64,000 bases of DNA from Nocardia flavorosea NBRC 108225 (GTDB taxonomy: Bacteria; Actinomycetota; Actinomycetes; Mycobacteriales; Mycobacteriaceae), in the NCBI RefSeq assembly GCF_001613385.1, contig NZ_BDCG01000008.1, positions 186,001 through 250,000 on the forward strand, in the 5' to 3' direction. Both the position numbers and the translations under genes were made by a program. Positions within the stretch are counted from its first letter, which is position 1. Every line of letters begins with the position of its first letter. The notes under the pieces were generated by a model. That model was not told where the DNA came from. It saw only the letters and a list, made by a program, of their open reading frames with translations, and made no database searches. Positions 1 through 8,181 of this stretch are shown here, one piece after another.

Positions 1-61
1 CTAGCGCGTGACACCGACAAGTGATGAGCGACAGCGGTTTCCGGCTCAAATGCGTCAGCCG

Positions 62-1063
62 TCAGCGCCAACCATATGAGGGTGGAGGCCGCAGATGGTG
101 CGGTGACTGCGCGGGGCCGTTCGGCGCTGACCGATGAAGAGGTTGCTGCCACGGATACGGCTGCTCAACTGCCGGGGCGTAATTCGCCGGGCGGTCGGGT
201 CGGTTGTCGGGCGGCCAGTCATCGCCGGCTGCCGGTGCACGCCATGCCGACGGATTCGGGGCAGCGGTATCCGGCCGGGTTGTTTGGGTGGCTGGAAGGG
301 CGGCCGCCGCCTGCTGGTAAGCAGCGACAATGCTCGCCGCCAGCGCATCAGGGCCCTTGGCGAACGCATGAACATCGATGGTCAAGCTGTGGAGAAAACC
401 CGACGGCTCCAGCGCGATACCGATACCCCGGACATCAGCCGTCGTGACAGCCTTCGGTCCCCCCTGAGGTTTCACCGGCGCATTCGCTTGGACACCTTCG
501 CTGGGTACCTCTCGAGCCTCGGACACTGCCACACTCAGGCCACTCATGATCATACCGATATCGGCTACCGCGGTAGGTGAGTCGGCACGGACCGTCGCAG
601 TGACCTGGATCAGGTACTGAGCGGGCGCCTTATCTGTCAAGACATACCGCGTGTACGCAACGTACTCATGGGCTTCGACGCGATACTTGCCCAAGGCCGC
701 TACCGCGGGGAATCCGGCACAACTGCTGGCATCGGACTGAATTTCCTGCCATTCCGGCATGCGCCGCGAATCGGTGTATCCGCAGCGCAGCAGGGTGGCG
801 GAATCGACCGGCCGGTCCAAACGGCCGACCATGATGAGGACGTTGTCCGACCAGTTCGTAGCACCCTCTGAAGCCTTCGCCCAGGCGCAATACGCGCCGG
901 GCAGGATCTCCCGAGGGATTTCGCGCCACTCCTGTGGAGCCTGGAGGGATATCCGGGGTGCCGCTACAGTATCCGGATGGACGGGCGTTGAGCGCACCTC
1001 GTTTTCGGCGAGGTATTCGGCGATGCTGACATAGCCCTCTGGACGACTCGACGTTACACTCAC
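62..1063 (-). CDS. LpqN-like protein with YbaB-like and Pro-rich C-terminal part
   Basis: A 333-residue protein. Residues about 35-190 resemble the LpqN/LpqT domain of actinobacterial envelope proteins (features such as a P-W-R opening and alternating strands). About 205-255 looks like a YbaB/EbfC-type segment, as often seen near T7SS genes in Nocardia, and the last 65 residues are rich in Pro and Ala. No signal peptide or lipobox is visible, unlike true LpqN lipoproteins. It overlaps the upstream membrane-protein gene by four bases (ATGA), so it is probably the last gene of the four-gene unit starting at 3335. The biochemical role is unknown; family assignment is by eye and moderate. Bases 1-61 downstream show no gene. 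Confidence 0.6.
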   Translation of the reverse strand: MSVTSSRPEGYVSIAEYLAENEVRSTPVHPDTVAAPRISLQAPQEWREIPREILPGAYCAWAKASEGATNWSDNVLIMVGRLDRPVDSATLLRCGYTDSRRMPEWQEIQSDASSCAGFPAVAALGKYRVEAHEYVAYTRYVLTDKAPAQYLIQVTATVRADSPTAVADIGMIMSGLSVAVSEAREVPSEGVQANAPVKPQGGPKAVTTADVRGIGIALEPSGFLHSLTIDVHAFAKGPDALAASIVAAYQQAAAALPATQTTRPDTAAPNPSAWRAPAAGDDWPPDNRPDRPANYAPAVEQPYPWQQPLHRSAPNGPAQSPHHLRPPPSYGWR

Positions 1064-1995
1064 TCTTCATCACCTTCTATGTCGCGTATCTGGCCAGCCT
1101 TTCGGCCGGCCTTCCGGCCACTTCGCTCTACTCGAAGAAACCACTGCGGAGCATCAGGATGAGCCAAGAGTGAACGCGCCCGACTATGGTCTTTCAGATA
1201 CTGCATAATCGATAAAAATGAATTGATGTCACATCGGACCAGATGAACCGGCAGTCCCAGTACACCCGGCCTGTCAAAAACCTTGTTCCGGGGTTCCACA
1301 CCGGTACCCGAATACTCGACCTCTACCATCGGAGGAGACGAGTTGTACGCAGAAAAAGATGCCGACCTGAGTGCGCGAATATCATCCCATGGAATAAATT
1401 CCTCACGGCTCCGCCCGAACGGCAGCGCAGTTTTTCTGGCCACTCCGTCAGGATATATTTCCACCGTAATCATCCATCTGAATGCGATAGCCAGCAATAC
1501 ACCGATGACTGCCGCCGCCGACGCGAGCACCAGAATCCACGTGGCACCGGCTCGATCAGACTTGGACAAGGGCAACAAATAGCTACCGCCAGTTTTCCAA
1601 TCGAGCCACGCACACAGCCCGTACAGCGCACACCCCGCCAGAGCACACAAACCGATGATCTGATTGGAATGCCCGATGACCAGTCGGATTCCGGGGCCGT
1701 GCGAGGTGTCGACATGGCCCCGGACGCCCGAATCACGGCGCCGGACCAACCATGACAGCTTGCCGATGAATGCGGATGCCGCGCCGAGCATCAGCAGCGC
1801 TCCGCCGCATGCACCGATCACCGGTATCCACCCGGCATCGAATGGGACCATGCCGAAGAGAAGCGCCGCCAGCACAAGAAATAGCAGCGCGAAGATCAGC
1901 GATACTACAAGAGCGCTTACAGAGCGGTCTACCGGCCAGTGCTCGCGCCATTCCACGTCGGGGAATCGAACATTATCTTCATCCATCGCTACCAT
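1060..1995 (-). CDS. Membrane protein with four TM segments and PH-like cytoplasmic domain
   Basis: A 311-residue protein with hydrophobic segments at about 27-50, 55-78, 112-132 and 150-170. A soluble region after residue 174 has a beta-rich pattern (VEIYPDG, then FIPWDDI) like the PH-like domains that follow TM pairs in small actinobacterial membrane proteins. The tail is basic (RKAGRKAG). Two starts are possible, 1995 or 1986; the first has an AGGGA sequence 11 bases upstream. The gene overlaps the WXG-like gene before it by seven bases and the LpqN-like gene after it by four, so translation is likely coupled. By position it could be a membrane anchor or an immunity-type partner of the upstream protein; this is inference only. 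Confidence 0.65.
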   Translation of the reverse strand: MVAMDEDNVRFPDVEWREHWPVDRSVSALVVSLIFALLFLVLAALLFGMVPFDAGWIPVIGACGGALLMLGAASAFIGKLSWLVRRRDSGVRGHVDTSHGPGIRLVIGHSNQIIGLCALAGCALYGLCAWLDWKTGGSYLLPLSKSDRAGATWILVLASAAAVIGVLLAIAFRWMITVEIYPDGVARKTALPFGRSREEFIPWDDIRALRSASFSAYNSSPPMVEVEYSGTGVEPRNKVFDRPGVLGLPVHLVRCDINSFLSIMQYLKDHSRARSLLAHPDAPQWFLRVERSGRKAGRKAGQIRDIEGDEE

Positions 1996-3008
1996 AGCTT
2001 TTGAATCCCTTTGGAGGTTCCGTAAGCAGTAGCCCCGCCGATAACAATACCGGAAACGAACCCTATAGCCGTACCGACACCGGGTACCGCCGATCCAGCG
2101 AGAGCTCCCGTAGCGGCGCTGCCGATCACGGAACCCAAAACGGTTCCGGTGACCATGCCAGTCGCAGTACCGGCGGATTCGCTCACGATTGCCTCCGCGG
2201 GCGCCATCCCTCCTTCGATATCGTTCACAATTGCCGGTACTGTGCCGATCGCATTACCGATGATTCCCAGCCTGGTGATTCCAGGCGCGTATTTTCCCCA
2301 GTCCTGCACCCATTTCAGAACTGCTGCGTCGTCGGCGGTCTTTGCCGCCCCCTCCAACCCCATCTTCACACCGTCGGTCATCGCACCGGAGATTGCGGCG
2401 GCAGTCATTGCCGGCACGTCCGGTTTCCAGTGGGCCCAAGGGGATTCCGCGATCTCGTCCGGCAGCGCTCTGGGATCGTCGGTTTTGATCTGCTTGACGG
2501 CGTTCACGACGGCGGTGAGAGTTTCATCGGAAGCCATGCGTTCGAGTTCGGCGTTGGCGTCGGCGAGCCGTGCCCCCCACTGAGCGTCGGCGGTCATCAG
2601 AGCTTCCGCCAGACCTGGTAGGCGAGCGAGTTGGATCCCGGCCTCGGAGTTCCAGTCCTCGACCCCGGTCACACTCCAGTCCTCGCCGACCATGACGGGA
2701 GCGTGCGCGTAGTTACGGAAGAGCACCTTGATTTCGGTGAGGGTATGTTCCATCGCCTGGTAGGCGCCGGTGGCTGCCGCGGCAAGGTCGTCGTAGGCGG
2801 TGGCAATTGCCCGCATCTGCGTCTGTTCGCGGTCGGCTTTGCCTTCCGCCGCGACCTTGGCCTCACCTTTCCACATGAGGCCGTTGTGCAGCGTGTCGTA
2901 CATGGTGGCTGCGGCTTTGATAATCCCGTCCGCAATGCCCGTCGCATTGGTCGCCACTGTGGGCAGGTTCGAAACGTCCCAGCTGAGAACCTCTGTCGGT
3001 GTAGCCAT
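1989..3008 (-). CDS. WXG100-like N-terminus with glycine-zipper C-terminus, putative type VII substrate
   Basis: A 339-residue protein. The first about 110 residues are helical with a W-K-G motif (LMWKGEA) at the expected turn between two helices, which is the WXG100 hallmark of type VII secretion substrates. The middle region is helical and acidic. The last about 75 residues alternate Gly/Ala with Val/Ile (GTVLGSVIGSAATGALAGS), a glycine-zipper pattern typical of membrane-inserting or pore-like segments. It starts six bases after the stop of the EspC-like gene, so the pair is surely co-transcribed. Known biology: WXG/EspC-like pairs are often co-secreted. That this is a membrane-active effector is inference. 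No catalytic toxin domain was recognised. Confidence 0.65.
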   Translation of the reverse strand: MATPTEVLSWDVSNLPTVATNATGIADGIIKAAATMYDTLHNGLMWKGEAKVAAEGKADREQTQMRAIATAYDDLAAAATGAYQAMEHTLTEIKVLFRNYAHAPVMVGEDWSVTGVEDWNSEAGIQLARLPGLAEALMTADAQWGARLADANAELERMASDETLTAVVNAVKQIKTDDPRALPDEIAESPWAHWKPDVPAMTAAAISGAMTDGVKMGLEGAAKTADDAAVLKWVQDWGKYAPGITRLGIIGNAIGTVPAIVNDIEGGMAPAEAIVSESAGTATGMVTGTVLGSVIGSAATGALAGSAVPGVGTAIGFVSGIVIGGATAYGTSKGIQKLW

Positions 3009-3014
3009 CTCGAA

Positions 3015-3335
3015 CTACTTCACCGCATGCGGATCGCCGGAGTTGAGATCAACAGCGGCAGCGAGCCGACCGGCTGCATCGACATCGGTTCCGGTGAAGC
3101 TGTTCGCCGACATCGCCAACAGCCCGGACAGCTGGTTGAATCGCGCGTTGAGCAGGTTTTTCGCCCGCGTACTGGCCGCATTGGAACCCATCAGCGCGGC
3201 ACCGACAGCCGAGCCCTTCAAGGTATTTCCGGCTCGTTCGGCATCGAGTTTCGGCACTGCGTCGATATCGCTGGGCAGCAGAGCCAACGCCGCCGCAGCC
3301 TGCCGCAGACTGTCCTCGTCCACCTCGATAGACAT
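3015..3335 (-). CDS. EspC-like type VII secretion protein (DUF2580 family)
   Basis: A 106-residue helical protein that opens with MSIEVDEDSLRQAAAALALL and has the length and layout of the EspC/DUF2580 family of ESX-associated secreted proteins. It lacks a signal peptide and cysteines. It is first in a four-gene minus-strand unit with the WXG-like protein, the membrane protein and the LpqN-like protein. Such small proteins normally form a helical hairpin and travel with a partner; the adjacent WXG-like protein is the obvious candidate. The start has GGGG close upstream (minus strand) as a possible ribosome site. Family call is fairly sure; partner is inferred. Confidence 0.75.
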   Translation of the reverse strand: MSIEVDEDSLRQAAAALALLPSDIDAVPKLDAERAGNTLKGSAVGAALMGSNAASTRAKNLLNARFNQLSGLLAMSANSFTGTDVDAAGRLAAAVDLNSGDPHAVK

Positions 3336-3538
3336 GTGTCCCCCTTCGCGCGTACATGTCCAGAACCGTAATCAGGTCCACCCCTTCGTACCATGACCAC
3401 ACTGACCAGTGGACATGGGGCGACGATCATTGTCGACCGAGTTACCCAATGTGGGGCGTGATAACCAGGAGCCACCGCACTCGCCGGTGCGATCCCGCAT
3501 CGGCGGATCGGATCGCTGAAACAACCTTCCACTCGTAA

Positions 3539-3569
3539 GGCGTCCCGGGCTCGCCACCCCCGGGACGCC
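3539..3569 (-). terminator. GC-rich hairpin after the XRE/DUF397 operon
   Basis: Perfect 11-base arms GGCGTCCCGGG and CCCGGGACGCC with a nine-base loop, 72 bases past the DUF397 stop on the minus strand. No long U tract follows, as is usual in actinobacteria. The rest of the 305-base gap (3336-3640) shows no gene and should hold the promoter of the EspC-like unit. Confidence 0.55.
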
Positions 3570-3640
3570 AGACATCGCGGGTACCGTCCCGCCGCCGATA
3601 TGTGGGCGGTGCTACAGCGGAGTCCGCCTGCGAACGACTA

Positions 3641-3862
3641 TCACACCACGCCGGTATCAGGTGCTGCACCGAACCCAGCGCTCGCCAGGCCGGTGAGGAA
3701 ACCGGCCCACTCCGCCGCACCGAAGAGCAGAGGCGGGCCGCTGGGGTTCTTGGAATCTCGCACACCGACCAGCTCATCGCTCACGAAAGCAACCTCCACG
3801 CAATTCTGCTGACCGGAACTCCAGCTGCTCTTGAACCACCGAGCGTTGGACAGGTCGATCAT
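3641..3862 (-). CDS. DUF397 domain protein
   Basis: A 73-residue protein with the standard DUF397 pattern: W-F-K-S-S-W-S at residues 9-15, C-V-E-V at 21-24, V-x-V-R-D-S-K at about 33-38 and an F-x-x-F/EWAGFL end. The ATG at 3862 overlaps the stop of the XRE regulator (ATGA), the usual arrangement of this pair in Streptomyces and Nocardia. Known biology: such XRE/DUF397 pairs (BldB/AbaA-type and WhiJ-like systems) act together, with the small protein thought to modulate the regulator. Which genes this pair controls is not shown by the sequence; the flanking T7SS clusters are candidates. Confidence 0.9.
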   Translation of the reverse strand: MIDLSNARWFKSSWSSGQQNCVEVAFVSDELVGVRDSKNPSGPPLLFGAAEWAGFLTGLASAGFGAAPDTGVV

Positions 3863-4746
3863 TGTTCCCACTCCTTGCGCGCCTCGAGCACCAGGTCCCT
3901 GGACTCGTCTGGCGAACACGCTACTCGCCGCAGCCTTTCCACGGCCCGTCGATACAAAGCAACCTTGGCGTCTCCCTCGATATAGACCCTGCCGAAATAG
4001 CCCTCGGCGTAGGCCACCGACGGTTGACGCATCCGCGAAACCGGCAACGGCGGCAGGTCGAAAACTACGAATGACCCAGTGATCAATCCAAGAAGGTCTC
4101 TGGCATCCCGCTTCACGATGCGCATAGTGACACTCGGTAACCGTGAAACGGCAAGCAGGTGTGAGAGCTGATCCGCGGATACAGCAGGCCCGCCGACCGG
4201 AGTGTGCAGAATTGGCTCGGCAATCATCGCCTCGAAGTGAAAATCGCTCCTCTCGAGGATTTCTTGGCGCCGCATGACGATGTCGAGAGTCAGTTCGACG
4301 TTTTCCGGCGGCATATCCGGATACTCGGCCCATATCAGAGCTCGCCGGTACTCTCGGGTCTGCAACAGCCCTGGGAACAACGCGACTTCCCAGGACGCAA
4401 TATGCATTGCGGACTCTTCCAATCCGATGAAGTGATTGAAGGTCTCGGGCACCACCTCGGCGTACGCCTGCCACCATCCGCCATCGGCGCCCTGGGATTG
4501 TCGTACCTCCTGAGCGAGATCGAGAATCGTCCTCCGCTCCACGTCCGAACTCGAGAAAGCGTTGCACAAAGCGTTCATCGCAAGATCGGTGATCTTGGTC
4601 TTGAGGCCGTCCTCCAGACGACCATAGGACTGCGGCGATACCTCGGCCGCACGCGCGGCACTGGCCTGCGTTATCCCCTCCCGCAGGCGCATTTTGCGCA
4701 GCTGGCGTCCCAATGCACGGCGGGGAAGCATGGACCCACTACCCAC
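3859..4746 (-). CDS. XRE-family helix-turn-helix regulator with DUF5753
   Basis: About 295 residues if the GTG at 4746 is used. A GAGGG sequence lies eight bases upstream of that GTG, so I prefer it to the ATG at 4731 (290 residues) or to a longer upstream reading. The N-terminus (RRALGRQLRKMRLREGITQ) begins an HTH_31-type XRE domain that runs to about residue 75. The rest (WWQAYAEVVPETFNHFIGLE onward) is the DUF5753 domain found in actinobacterial WhiJ-type regulators. It is coupled to the downstream DUF397 gene. It lies between two type VII secretion accessory clusters on the same strand, but with its own terminator and upstream gap, so it is probably a separate unit. Confidence 0.88.
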   Translation of the reverse strand: MGSGSMLPRRALGRQLRKMRLREGITQASAARAAEVSPQSYGRLEDGLKTKITDLAMNALCNAFSSSDVERRTILDLAQEVRQSQGADGGWWQAYAEVVPETFNHFIGLEESAMHIASWEVALFPGLLQTREYRRALIWAEYPDMPPENVELTLDIVMRRQEILERSDFHFEAMIAEPILHTPVGGPAVSADQLSHLLAVSRLPSVTMRIVKRDARDLLGLITGSFVVFDLPPLPVSRMRQPSVAYAEGYFGRVYIEGDAKVALYRRAVERLRRVACSPDESRDLVLEARKEWEQ

Positions 4747-5017
4747 GATAGTTACCCTCGCTAACTGGATTGTCTCGATATGGAAGGCGCCGTGGTGGAA
4801 GTTCAGCTTTACCACGGCATTTCCCCAGTGAAGAGACCGCACAATCGCGCGTGCTTCCTATCTACTGGAGATGCGCCCCTGCGCGATGTTCCGTGACTCA
4901 CCTTCGCGGAACATCCCCCGCAGCCGGAGATCTGGTGTGGAAGGGTCCGGCACTGTCCATGTGCCCCCGCCGGATCCTGCGCCGGGCGTAGGCCAAGACT
5001 AACCCGAGGAGTGAAAG

Positions 5018-5146
5018 ATGGTGGATGATTGCACTTCTGCGCCACCGATCGAAGCCGGCGGCGGGCTATGTCCGCCGGTGCCCGCTGCCGTGGGAACAGC
5101 GGTAGCCGGACGGATCCGGTTCAGAACGGGGCGATCAGTTGCGTGA
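5018..5146 (+). CDS. Possible 42-residue small protein upstream of the XRE regulator
   Basis: An ATG at 5018 follows a good ribosome site (GAGGAG, spacing six) and opens a 42-codon frame, beginning MVDDCTSAPPIEAGGGLCPP. It runs divergently from the XRE regulator and overlaps the last 26 bases of the espG-like gene on the other strand. No family is recognised; two cysteines are present. The ribosome site is the only positive evidence, so this is a weak call. Confidence 0.25.
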   Translation: MVDDCTSAPPIEAGGGLCPPVPAAVGTAVAGRIRFRTGRSVA

Positions 5147-5828
5147 GTGCACGTTTCAATTCGTCGTGCGATACCGGGTCGATATGGAAGTCCTGGTAGC
5201 GGTGCCGGTAGACGTAGCGGCCGTCGTCGGCGATATCGAACCAGCTGAGGTAGCGCGGTTCCGGCGGCTCGGGATCGCGGAGCCGATGGCGTACCTGCAG
5301 GAAACCCGATCCCGCCCGGGGGGCTTTCAGCATCCGGCGCATATGGTCCGCAGGCTGCGGTTTTCCGCCGTTCCAGATCTCGTAGGTGTCACGCAGCCGA
5401 TCGATACTCTCCACCAGTGGCGGGCGCGTGCCCTTGGGGACTTCACCGAGGATCTGCAGGAAGATTCGCGGGACAATCGCCGTGGTCCCGATCTGCACCA
5501 CGAATTTTCCGTCGAAATCGGTTTCGGTGCCCGGGAACTGCACCACCGTGACCCCGGCGGTGCCGGCAAAGGCGCCGTAGGCGCGGATTCGGCGGCGCCG
5601 GCTACCCGACAGTGTGAGTGTGGCTTCGGGATCGGCCGCCGCCCGCAACGCGGATGTGAGATCAGGGTCGGCGCCGCGCGGGTATGCGGTTTCGATCCGC
5701 GCCGCCAGCCGCTGGTATTCGTCCTCCCAGCGCACCGACGAACGCAACTCCAGCGGATACGGATAGCGATCCTTACCCGTCTCCTTCCAGACGTGCATGA
5801 ACTCGTCCGGCGTGAACTCCCATTTCAC
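5121..5828 (-). CDS. EspG-family type VII secretion chaperone
   Basis: A 235-residue protein of the EspG family, the cytosolic chaperones that bind PE-PPE dimers and deliver them to the ESX machine. The N-terminal sequence W-x-F-T-P-D-E-F, the later R-Y-P-Y-P-L segment, the central G-T-x-V-V-Q-F beta strands and the R-Y-L-S-W-F-D end match the family as found in Nocardia. Length is typical for non-mycobacterial members. Its start overlaps the stop of the PPE-like gene by four bases, which fits chaperone and substrate being made together. No EccB-EccE or MycP core gene is present nearby, so it must serve a machine encoded elsewhere. Confidence 0.82.
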   Translation of the reverse strand: MKWEFTPDEFMHVWKETGKDRYPYPLELRSSVRWEDEYQRLAARIETAYPRGADPDLTSALRAAADPEATLTLSGSRRRRIRAYGAFAGTAGVTVVQFPGTETDFDGKFVVQIGTTAIVPRIFLQILGEVPKGTRPPLVESIDRLRDTYEIWNGGKPQPADHMRRMLKAPRAGSGFLQVRHRLRDPEPPEPRYLSWFDIADDGRYVYRHRYQDFHIDPVSHDELKRALTQLIAPF

Positions 5829-7183
5829 CGACGGTCTCCACGATCATCGGCCGGTTGCGCGGCGGGAGCATCGCCGCCCAGCACGCCGTCCAACAGCTGG
5901 GGCCGGGCACCGAACAACTCTTCCTCGCGTTCATGAACGAGGTAGTCGGGCACCTTGTGCTCCTCATCGCCCTCGCCCCGCTTGGCCCCCGCGCCGCCAC
6001 CCATCATCCCGGGCATACCCGACATCCCCCTATTGGTACCCGCCGCGGCCGCCGCGGCAGCGGGCCCACCGGCCGGGCCGTTCGGCGCACCGCCGGGAGC
6101 TCCCGGGACGGTTTTACCCGGCGCCTGATTCTGCGGCGGCGCACCGCCGGGCATCCCGGGCGAACCGGGAGTCCCGGTAGGCACGCCGGGCGAACCGGGC
6201 GTGGTGGTCGAGGAGGTAGTCCGCTGCGGATCACCGGTCGGGGTGCCGGTAGTGGTACCCGACTGTTGCGTAGTGGGATTCTCGGTGCTGCTCGCCGTAG
6301 TCGTCTGGGGCTCTTCCGCCGAACCGGGGGTCTCCTGCGGCTGCTCGCCGGTTTCGTTCTGCCCCGGATTCTCACCGTTCGGCGCCTGCGAACCAGGTCC
6401 GGAGGTGGTGCCACCCGGGCCGCTGGTGGTCGTCCCGTTCGGTCCTGCCGGACCGGGCTGGTCGCCAGGGATCTGAACAGGGACGAAGGTCGGCACACCC
6501 TCACCCGCGGGCTGGTAGGTGGGTTTGTAAGCCGTGTTCATCACTTCGACGGCGGCCAGCCGCTGATCTTCCTTGTATGCGTCGAATGCGGCCTGCGCCG
6601 CCGGATCGGCCGCGCCGACCACGGTCTGCGCAACCTTGAAGGGGTCGTTCACAGAGGTAGTCACGGCGGTACCGCCCGGCGTCGCCCCTTGGGTGGGCGG
6701 TGGCGGTACGGACTTCTTCACCACCTCCGCACCGTAGGCGGCCGAGTGAATCCGCATACCGACGGCGTTTATGACCTCTTGCACATCGGTCGCCTGGTCG
6801 AAGAAAGTCCGCGAAGCCTGGTTCGCCGCATCCGCGAATTCGCCGGCCATACCATCGGAGAGCTCACGCTGGATGGACACGAGGGAACCGAACAGCGCAC
6901 CACCCAGCGAGTTGGCAATCTCCTGGTAGATGTCCGCCACAGAATGCATGACCCCGGGCAACATTTCCTCGACCTTCGCGTGGATTTCCTCGTGCGAAAG
7001 CCCTTCGAAAAGCTCCATCCGAGTGATGTAGGCAGGATCCTGCCCACCATGCGAAACCTGGGAACCGAAATATTGTGCACCGGCCAGACTCTGCTGTCCC
7101 GAAATGCGGTCCTCCACGGATTCCGGCGCCATACCCATCGACGGGCCGAACTGTCCGAGGAGGCCGGGATTCTCATTCGTCAT
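5825..7183 (-). CDS. PPE-like type VII secretion substrate with Pro/Thr/Gly-rich middle
   Basis: A 452-residue protein. Residues 1-200 are helical and contain a T7SS-like hairpin. About 215-400 is a low-complexity region of Pro, Gly, Thr, Ser and Gln, and a final charged segment contains VPDYLVHEREEELFG, a tail seen in Nocardia proteins of the PPE-like class. A true PPE motif at positions 8-10 is not present, so the class name is tentative. It lies between a DUF3558 lipoprotein and an EspG chaperone, an order repeated in Nocardia genomes. The low-complexity stretch creates long open frames on the opposite strand that are not genes. Confidence 0.62.
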   Translation of the reverse strand: MTNENPGLLGQFGPSMGMAPESVEDRISGQQSLAGAQYFGSQVSHGGQDPAYITRMELFEGLSHEEIHAKVEEMLPGVMHSVADIYQEIANSLGGALFGSLVSIQRELSDGMAGEFADAANQASRTFFDQATDVQEVINAVGMRIHSAAYGAEVVKKSVPPPPTQGATPGGTAVTTSVNDPFKVAQTVVGAADPAAQAAFDAYKEDQRLAAVEVMNTAYKPTYQPAGEGVPTFVPVQIPGDQPGPAGPNGTTTSGPGGTTSGPGSQAPNGENPGQNETGEQPQETPGSAEEPQTTTASSTENPTTQQSGTTTGTPTGDPQRTTSSTTTPGSPGVPTGTPGSPGMPGGAPPQNQAPGKTVPGAPGGAPNGPAGGPAAAAAAAGTNRGMSGMPGMMGGGAGAKRGEGDEEHKVPDYLVHEREEELFGARPQLLDGVLGGDAPAAQPADDRGDRR

Positions 7184-7186
7184 CGT

Positions 7187-7816
7187 TCAGTTCTCCGTCC
7201 CGATTTCAGGTTCGAGAGCTGTCACGATCTCCAGAACGCCGTCGCAGCGCTGAAGTCCGGCCTCGGCGCCTTCGAAAGTTCGGGACGCGCTGAACATGAC
7301 AAAGCCAGCCTTGGTCCGCACATGAATGCCACAAACCCCCGGCTGCTCCGGGTCTTGCACCAGCAGAGCTTCCCGGCCATTTACCGTCAACGGCTCACTC
7401 GATCCGCTGTACCTCTGCAAATCCTCTTCCCAGGCGACATTGCCGGATTCGACCGAGAGGTCGCGAAGCTCGCCATCGAAGTCACAGGTCAAAAATGTGT
7501 ATTCCGCTACTACATCCTGACCCCGGCGCCGTGTGGCCGGATCAAGACCCGCCTCGCTAACAGCCTCGTCACTGATCCATGTACACGGATCGAACACAAC
7601 TTCGGGCCGACCCTGCGTCGTATATTCGTTCTCCAAAGGCGGCGGCTGCAAACGCGACTCGGTCAATGTCGGCCGCGTCGAGCCGGTTTGCGAGACTTCG
7701 GACGATGCGGACGCAGCCGAAGCCGTTTCACTTGTGTCACCGGAGGTCGAGCAAGCAACCAAGCCCCCAAGCGCCCCCACAGCGGCAATAACAGTCAACA
7801 AGTTCCGAGGGTTCAT
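7187..7816 (-). CDS. DUF3558 lipoprotein
   Basis: A 209-residue secreted lipoprotein. The signal segment ends in a lipobox G-L-V-A-C with Cys at residue 22, followed by a Ser/Thr-rich linker. The body carries the DUF3558 pattern F-D-P-C-T-W-I at about 76-82 and further paired cysteines (LTCDFD, GVCGI). The family is common in Nocardia and Mycobacterium envelopes, and its function is not settled. The start overlaps the stop of the small helical gene upstream (ATGA), and the PPE-like gene begins three bases after the stop, so all four genes 8181-5121 form one operon. Confidence 0.85.
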   Translation of the reverse strand: MNPRNLLTVIAAVGALGGLVACSTSGDTSETASAASASSEVSQTGSTRPTLTESRLQPPPLENEYTTQGRPEVVFDPCTWISDEAVSEAGLDPATRRRGQDVVAEYTFLTCDFDGELRDLSVESGNVAWEEDLQRYSGSSEPLTVNGREALLVQDPEQPGVCGIHVRTKAGFVMFSASRTFEGAEAGLQRCDGVLEIVTALEPEIGTEN

Positions 7817-8181
7817 TCCACAGCCTCTCCAGCAACATTCAGTGCCCGACTATTCATCGCATCTGCCTCCTCGAACGCGCCGCCAGCGTGGAGGTAGGCT
7901 GCGGCCATCCGCAATGCAGCCTCCTTCAAACCTAGAAGCGCATCGGTCACCGCCGTTCCTTTGTCGACGAACCCTGCCTGCAGTTCCTGCGCCGACACGA
8001 ACCCGCCGAATCCGGATAACCGGTACAAACTTTTGGAGTTCGTTATTTGCTGATCGAGGCAGGTGTCCACCAAGCGCGTGTAGACAGCCGCGCAGCGCTC
8101 CGCAGCTCCTCGCTCCATCCGGAAAGTCCCCGACACAGCCTGCTGATACAGCCCGTTCGCGGTCCCCTGCCCCACATCCAT
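7813..8181 (-). CDS. Small helical protein, WXG100-like, first gene of the EspG operon
   Basis: A 122-residue, mostly helical protein with no signal peptide. Its size, Ala-rich helices and position at the head of a DUF3558/PPE-like/EspG operon fit an ESX-type helper or substrate of the WXG100 or EspC fold, though no W-x-G motif is present (a G-F-G-G turn sits near residue 58). It is translationally coupled to the lipoprotein gene. No family is recognised with certainty. An alternative reading is a cytosolic partner of the PPE-like protein. Confidence 0.6.
   Translation of the reverse strand: MDVGQGTANGLYQQAVSGTFRMERGAAERCAAVYTRLVDTCLDQQITNSKSLYRLSGFGGFVSAQELQAGFVDKGTAVTDALLGLKEAALRMAAAYLHAGGAFEEADAMNSRALNVAGEAVE

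Noticed and set aside
5855..7897. A 680-codon plus-strand frame across the PPE-like and DUF3558 genes.
   Set aside because: It arises from the low-complexity Pro/Gly/Thr coding sequence on the other strand; its Arg-rich translation matches no protein type.
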